DNA from: Spinacia oleracea
Taxonomy: Eukaryota; Streptophyta; Magnoliopsida; Caryophyllales; Amaranthaceae
Length of the DNA stretch: 64,000 nucleotides
Reading direction: 5' to 3'
NCBI RefSeq assembly: GCF_020520425.1
Contig: NC_079492.1
Location: 113,433,157 to 113,497,156, forward strand
The position numbers and the translations under genes are program-made. Positions 59,791 through 64,000 of the stretch are shown one piece after another. Every line of letters begins with the position of its first letter. Position 1 is the stretch's first letter. Under the pieces are notes generated by a model. The model did not search any database, was not told the DNA's origin, and saw only the letters and a list, made by a program, of their open reading frames with translations.

Positions 59791-60340
59791 GCTCCGTAAT
59801 CCCTTGATGGGCTAGGCTTAGGATATTTGAGTTGGGCTTAGGAATTAAATGAATTGGGCTAGCTTAGGATTTAAATTAAACTGTTTGGATTGGGCTCGTT
59901 TAATAAAACGAACTGGACTTTTTATTTAAAACCTGAACCTTTAAAAATCATTTTCAACTCATTTAGTTTCCCGACTCAAGAATTAAATTCGTTTCGTAAT
60001 TAATTAAAATAATAAATATTCTAATTAAATTAAAATACATTAAATGCAATGCGTTTAAATATTATTTAAACGATAATAAATCGTAAAATGCTTTATAAAT
60101 ATAATAAAATATATTTATAAATATTATAAAAATACGAGGTATTACATCAAGCTACTAGTTTTGTAATCGTACTCTTGAGAGTTATTCAATTAATCAACTT
60201 CTTCTTCTTCCCAATATTTTTCTTCTTCCCCATTATTATTGTGCTGTGTGTGTGCATTGGGTCAGCTGTGCAGGTACATTGTAGTTCTTCTCACTTGTTA
60301 TCAGAGCGGTACGAACCCAGGGAGAGGCAGACTGACCACC

Positions 60341-62214
60341 ATGGTGTTATCGAACACACAACGATTCGAAGCCTTGGAGACAGGCATGGCTGAGGTTACA
60401 CAACGGATAGGAAGCTTGGAGAGCAATCTCCAAAAAACTCTGGCAGACATCCAAAAGACAGTGGCCGAAAATTTCACGGCTAAAAGTGCCGAGGACACAC
60501 GGCAGGTGGAGGCAGCAGCCACCCGCTTAGAAGGAGGAATGGAGCAGTTCAGGGAAGAACAGAATGCTCAAATGGAGTTAATGAAGAAAAGTCGGGGGAA
60601 ATTCCAGGAGGAGGTTAGAGCTTTGTTAGCCAACAAACCTCCACCTCGCAATAGAGAAAGTGATGACAACTCAGAAAACTTACGGCATCACATGTATGAT
60701 ACCGGAGGTGGGTTTGACGACGGCGCTGGGAGGAGCAGCCAATGAAGGTACAGGAAGTTGGACATGCCGAGTTTTGAAGGGTCAGATCCAGACGGGTGGA
60801 TCCTTAGAGGGGAGAAGTACTTCGATTTTTACAAGTTGACGGAGCAAGAGAAGCTAGACGCGGTCGTAGTATCCATGGATGGTGATGCGTTGAGGTGGTA
60901 TACTTTTGAATCAAAGAGAAACCCAATGAGAACATGGGCTGCACTCAAAACCAGAGTTCTGTTGAGGTATAGGCCAACCAACACCGGGTCGTTACACGAG
61001 CAGTGGCTCGCCCCTACTCAAACCACCACCGTGGCAGAATACCAACATCGGTTCTACGAGTTGGCGTCGCCGTTAGATGACATACCGGATAGTATAATGG
61101 TAGGCCAGTTTTTGAATGGGTTAAAGGAGGAAATCAAAGCGGAAGTTCGGGTTTTAAACCCTTACTCACAGGAAGATACCATGGATGTGGCTTTACGCGT
61201 AGAGGAGAATATCCGGGTAAACGGGTTAAGGAAGAATGGGTATGGGGCAAACAAAAGTGGGACTTTCTCCTATTTTAGTAAGGGCCCAGTACAGAGTGGG
61301 GCTGGATCAGTGAATACAGGGGCCCAAACTCATGGACTAAGTCGAAATCATTACAACCCAACTAGTGGAATAAATTCATCCACTTCCCTGGTATCGCACA
61401 TCTCCAGCAATCGACCAAGTTACAGCGTTCCTCAGCGATCCACCGCGGCTACTTCACGCTTCTCGGGTGAGGTAAAAAGGTTGACAAAAAAGGAACTGCA
61501 AGATAAGAGAGCAAAGGGGTTATGTTTCCGATGTGACGAGCGGTGGGGTGCCGGCCATGTCTGCAAAAAGAGAGAACTGAGTGTTCTGTTAATGGATGAA
61601 GAGGTGGAGGACGACGGGCAGGAAGGCAGCGAATTTCCGGTGACAGAAACGGGCGAGGATGAGGTCTTTACCGCCAATGCCACCATAAATTCGATTGTGG
61701 TTCTCACGAACCCAAAAACCTTGAAGATGATCGGAAAAATCGGGGACGGCGAGGTGGTGGTGATGGTGGATCCCGGGGCTACCCATAATTTTATATCGTT
61801 GCGAGCAGTAGACGAATTAGGGGTGCCCATTACGGATTCAGCAGGGTTTGGAGTATCTTTAGGGAATGGGGAGTCAGTTAGGGGAAAAGGAGTGTGCAAG
61901 GGGGTGAAGATGACCGTGAATGGAAACATTGATATACAGGAAGATTTTTTTCCACTCGAACTCGGGAATTTGGATGTGATACTAGGCATACAATGGATTG
62001 AAAAACTAGGGCCAGTAGTTACGAATTGGAAAACTCAAGTAATGTCTTACCAAAGTGGTGGGTTCCCAGTGACTTTGAAGGGGGATCCATCCTTGAACCG
62101 GTCCCGAATATCGCTCAAAGCCATGATGAAAGTGATTCGGAAAGAAGGGGGAGGTATCCTACTGGAGTTGAGTCAGATGGAGAACAGGGAGGGTGAAACG
62201 CCACCAGTGCCGCA
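60341..62214 (+). pseudogene. Gag-protease of gypsy element B, interrupted
   Basis: The ATG at 60341 opens a frame with a coiled-coil N-terminus (QRFEALETGMAEVTQRIGSL), broken by a TGA at 60743-60745 and then open in the same frame to 62214. Gag landmarks are FEGSDPDGWILRGEKYF, ALRWYTFE and a CCHC-type knuckle (CFRCDERWGAGHVC). The protease region has VMVDPGATHNFIS, in which Pro replaces the Thr/Ser of the catalytic D-T/S-G motif, and then LDVILGIQWIEKLG. The frame is cut at 62215 by the LTR of another element. Confidence 0.88.
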
Positions 62215-62918
62215 TGTAGATACCTGCTTTTGTCCCCGTTCCCGAAAGGGAAGGTTCGATGATGAGAACATAAAATCTCCACTTGGCAACGCATCTCCTA
62301 TAAAATAACGAATCTCAATCACCCCTTTCATTTCACCCGAAACCTGCTATTTATAGAAACCTGTTGTTTATGGAAACATGCTAAAAATAGTAACTGCCGT
62401 AATGGGTAGTTGTTAAAAGTGGCAAGTCATAAAAGATAGAAACCTGTCAGAATTAGGTGTTGCACTCCAACATAAAATGAGATAGAAATTGCAAGAGGAA
62501 TCCTATTCCTAATATGATTCGAAACTAAGAGTTACGTATTAATTAAAATCCTAACGAGCCTAGAGTTCGTAACGGGCCCAGACGCATTCCGTCATAAAGT
62601 TAATACGCGCTAAAAGACTCGGATAAGTCTCAAAGACTCCGTATTCCACGATTCCAAATCTGACAAGGAAATACGGCCCAGACCCTATTTTCAACGCCTG
62701 GCTCGTCAAACATAATTGCACTCCCTTTATGTCACGATAACCGGGTTTTGTCAGTTTTTCTCATTGTCGTTAAAAACTGAATGGCGACTCCTATATTACT
62801 AGTCAATTGGGTGTAAACTCACAGGAAATCCAATTACACTTGATTTGACAAAAAGAAACGTCACACCCACGAGGGACGAGGTCACGCATTAGCCTCGTGC
62901 TTTTTCGACCCCTTCACA
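62215..62918 (+). mobile_element. 5' LTR of a Tat/Ogre-type gypsy element (internally deleted)
   Basis: Starts TGTAGATACC and ends CTTCACA, followed by TGGCGACTCCACTGGGGA (62920-62937), a primer-binding site of the tRNA-Arg type used by Tat/Ogre elements. Compared with the 1481-bp solo LTR at 23718-25198 (opposite strand) it has both ends but lacks about 780 bp from the middle, with the junction at CCTGGCTC/GTCAAACAT near 62704. The insertion interrupts the gag-protease ORF of element B. Confidence 0.85.
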
Positions 62919-62937
62919 GTGGCGACTCCACTGGGGA

Positions 62938-64000
62938 TAGTGAAGGAAATACTCGTGCTCGTAGGGAATCAAAATAGCCGAAGGGTGAAACGATCCTACC
63001 CCGCGTTTATTTCCCCATCAAGTTGGGACGACCTGAAAATCAGCATATTAATGTGAATGGACAGAACCGCATAACGAATCTTGGCTCCCTTGGGATGTTT
63101 CATCTCGGGAGTTGGGACTAAGGATACCCATCGCCAACCGGGGGGTGCATACGCTTCAAATGTTGTCCACTCGACACTTTCGCTAGTAGTACACCCGTCC
63201 CAAACCCAATCGCTCGCCCACTAGGTCCCTCTCATTGGTGCATGCCCCCTTGGCTTACATCGTGATTGGCCTCTTGGGCGAAATTCGTCTGTTGAAGGCA
63301 CTACCTCGACCGGGGCATGTGTTGGATCTGCGATAGAAGCGGTACCAAGCCGGCGTAAATACTACCCATAGAAACCTATCATAAAGTACATGACACATTA
63401 TTATCTTGCCTCATGATGTAATGTTAGTTATGTGTAGCGAAATATGTGATTGTGTGTGACAAATAATGCTAGAAAACCAACGACCTTAAAAATTGCCCAA
63501 ACGTTCATAAACCAATTGGCCAAAGAGTTATACCAAGATACGTGTTCCACAAACCCGAATGGTCGCCACAAAAATAAGCGACGCTCGGGATGGCCCGTAA
63601 CGAATCCCACAAACGCTGCACAACGCGTAAAGGACGTTATTAGGCAAGCACGCAAAATCAAAGTCGCATAAACAAAAAGTATACGCAAACAAGAAACGAG
63701 AATCAACTAGGGACGCATTTTCAACGCCCCTGGCTGGGCGCCAATATTTCTCACGCCCTTCGTTGGGCGCTGAAGTTGCTGCCTGGCCTTTTGGTCAGGC
63801 GCAGCAGCCTCGGTGCCCGCGTAAAAAAAATATACGTAGCAAAAATAAAACTTTTCGTAAAAATTGCTGCAAGGGCGTATGAAAAGGCACTCGATTCTAA
63901 AAGCGACTAAAAAATAAAAATAAATAACTCTTTGTGTCGTTGTTAGGCCTCCTACGACGACAATGCTCGGCACCAAAATCGAACATGCTAATAACTATGA
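62938..64000 (+). mobile_element. Untranslated leader of the Tat/Ogre-type element
   Basis: Sequence after the primer-binding site, continuing past the window end. No gag has started by position 64000; long leaders are usual in this clade. GGGCGCC-containing repeats at 63728-63775 resemble those of the full-length solo LTR (24681-24733). Confidence 0.6.

Larger units (their letters stand above)
47517..60146 (-). mobile_element. Tekay/Del-type chromovirus LTR retrotransposon, 12.6 kb
   Basis: Two LTRs of about 2.9 kb (47517-50416 and 57252-60146, TGTAACACCC...GGTATTACA) are flanked by TCAAG (47512-47516, 60147-60151). On the minus strand TGGTATCAGATCTC (57235-57248) lies next to the 5' LTR as the tRNA-Met primer-binding site, and an AAGGAGGGTAGAC tract (50417-50432) precedes the 3' LTR. 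Coding order is extra ORF, Gag, protease, RT, RNase H, integrase, chromodomain. Gag-pol is one frame broken by two stops. The LTRs differ by many substitutions and several indels, so the copy is not very young. Confidence 0.95.
57252..60146 (-). repeat. 5' LTR of the Tekay-type element
   Basis: 2895 bp. On the minus strand U3 contains a TATA box at 59782-59790, so transcription should start near 59750 and the GC-rich block 59385-59715 would lie in the transcribed leader. Confidence 0.93.
47219..62214 (+). mobile_element. Ty3/gypsy element B, split and truncated
   Basis: The 5' LTR starts TGTAATGG at 47219 in the LINE remnant, is interrupted at 47516/60147 by the Tekay-type element, and ends TCA at 60293. 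TTGTTATCAGAGCGG (60295-60309) follows as a tRNA-Met-like primer-binding site. Gag and protease follow on the plus strand, and the element is cut at 62215 by another LTR. RT, integrase and the 3' LTR are outside the window or lost. Without its 3' end the target duplication cannot be checked. Confidence 0.8.

Overview
This is a plant nuclear window: two intron-rich host genes in AT-rich DNA filled with plant transposable elements (Ty1/copia, Ty3/gypsy including a Tekay/Del-type chromovirus and a Tat/Ogre-type element, LINEs, Helitron-like units, and hAT, Mutator, CACTA and Stowaway miniature elements). Gene structure (GT-AG introns) and proteins are those of a eudicot. I suspect Caryophyllales (spinach/beet relatives) from the look of the dispersed repeats, but that is only an impression.

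Host genes. (1) Positions 5489-15792, + strand: a 19-exon gene for NAA25, the auxiliary subunit of the NatB N-terminal acetyltransferase (about 1014 aa). The reading frame holds across all 18 introns. Intron 8 carries two Stowaway-like elements and intron 11 carries extreme poly-G/poly-C tracts. (2) Positions 32432-34605, + strand: a six-exon laccase (565 aa) with a signal peptide and all four copper-ligand blocks, with a TATA box and an AC-type element upstream.

Left part (1-5488): a poly(A)-tailed retrocopy with a 17-bp target-site duplication, a second partial copy at the window edge, and a Mutator-like miniature element. Middle (15.8-32.4 kb): an hAT miniature element; a LINE reverse-transcriptase remnant interrupted by a decayed gypsy element that keeps only gag-protease; a 1481-bp solo LTR with an exact 5-bp duplication; then a foldback element, CACTA, hAT and two Mutator-like miniature elements, a Helitron end and a tRNA-derived SINE. 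Downstream of the laccase: a copia element (35273-39520) with two 137-bp LTRs that look identical but broken ORFs; a 1.7-kb Mutator-like element related to the one near position 3.8 kb; and an array of Helitron-like units.

Right part (45.8-64 kb) is a nested stack. LINE remnants were hit by gypsy element B (from 47219). Its 5' LTR was split by a complete 12.6-kb Tekay-type gypsy element (47517-60146, duplication TCAAG). Its gag-protease ORF was cut by the 5' LTR of a Tat/Ogre-type element (62215 to beyond the window). The Tekay element carries an extra acidic ORF between its 5' LTR and gag, and its gag-pol is one frame broken only by stop codons. Nearly all nonsense codons in these elements could have arisen by C:G-to-T:A transition, the pattern expected of methylated, silenced DNA. 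I found no CRISPR array, rRNA or bona fide tRNA gene.
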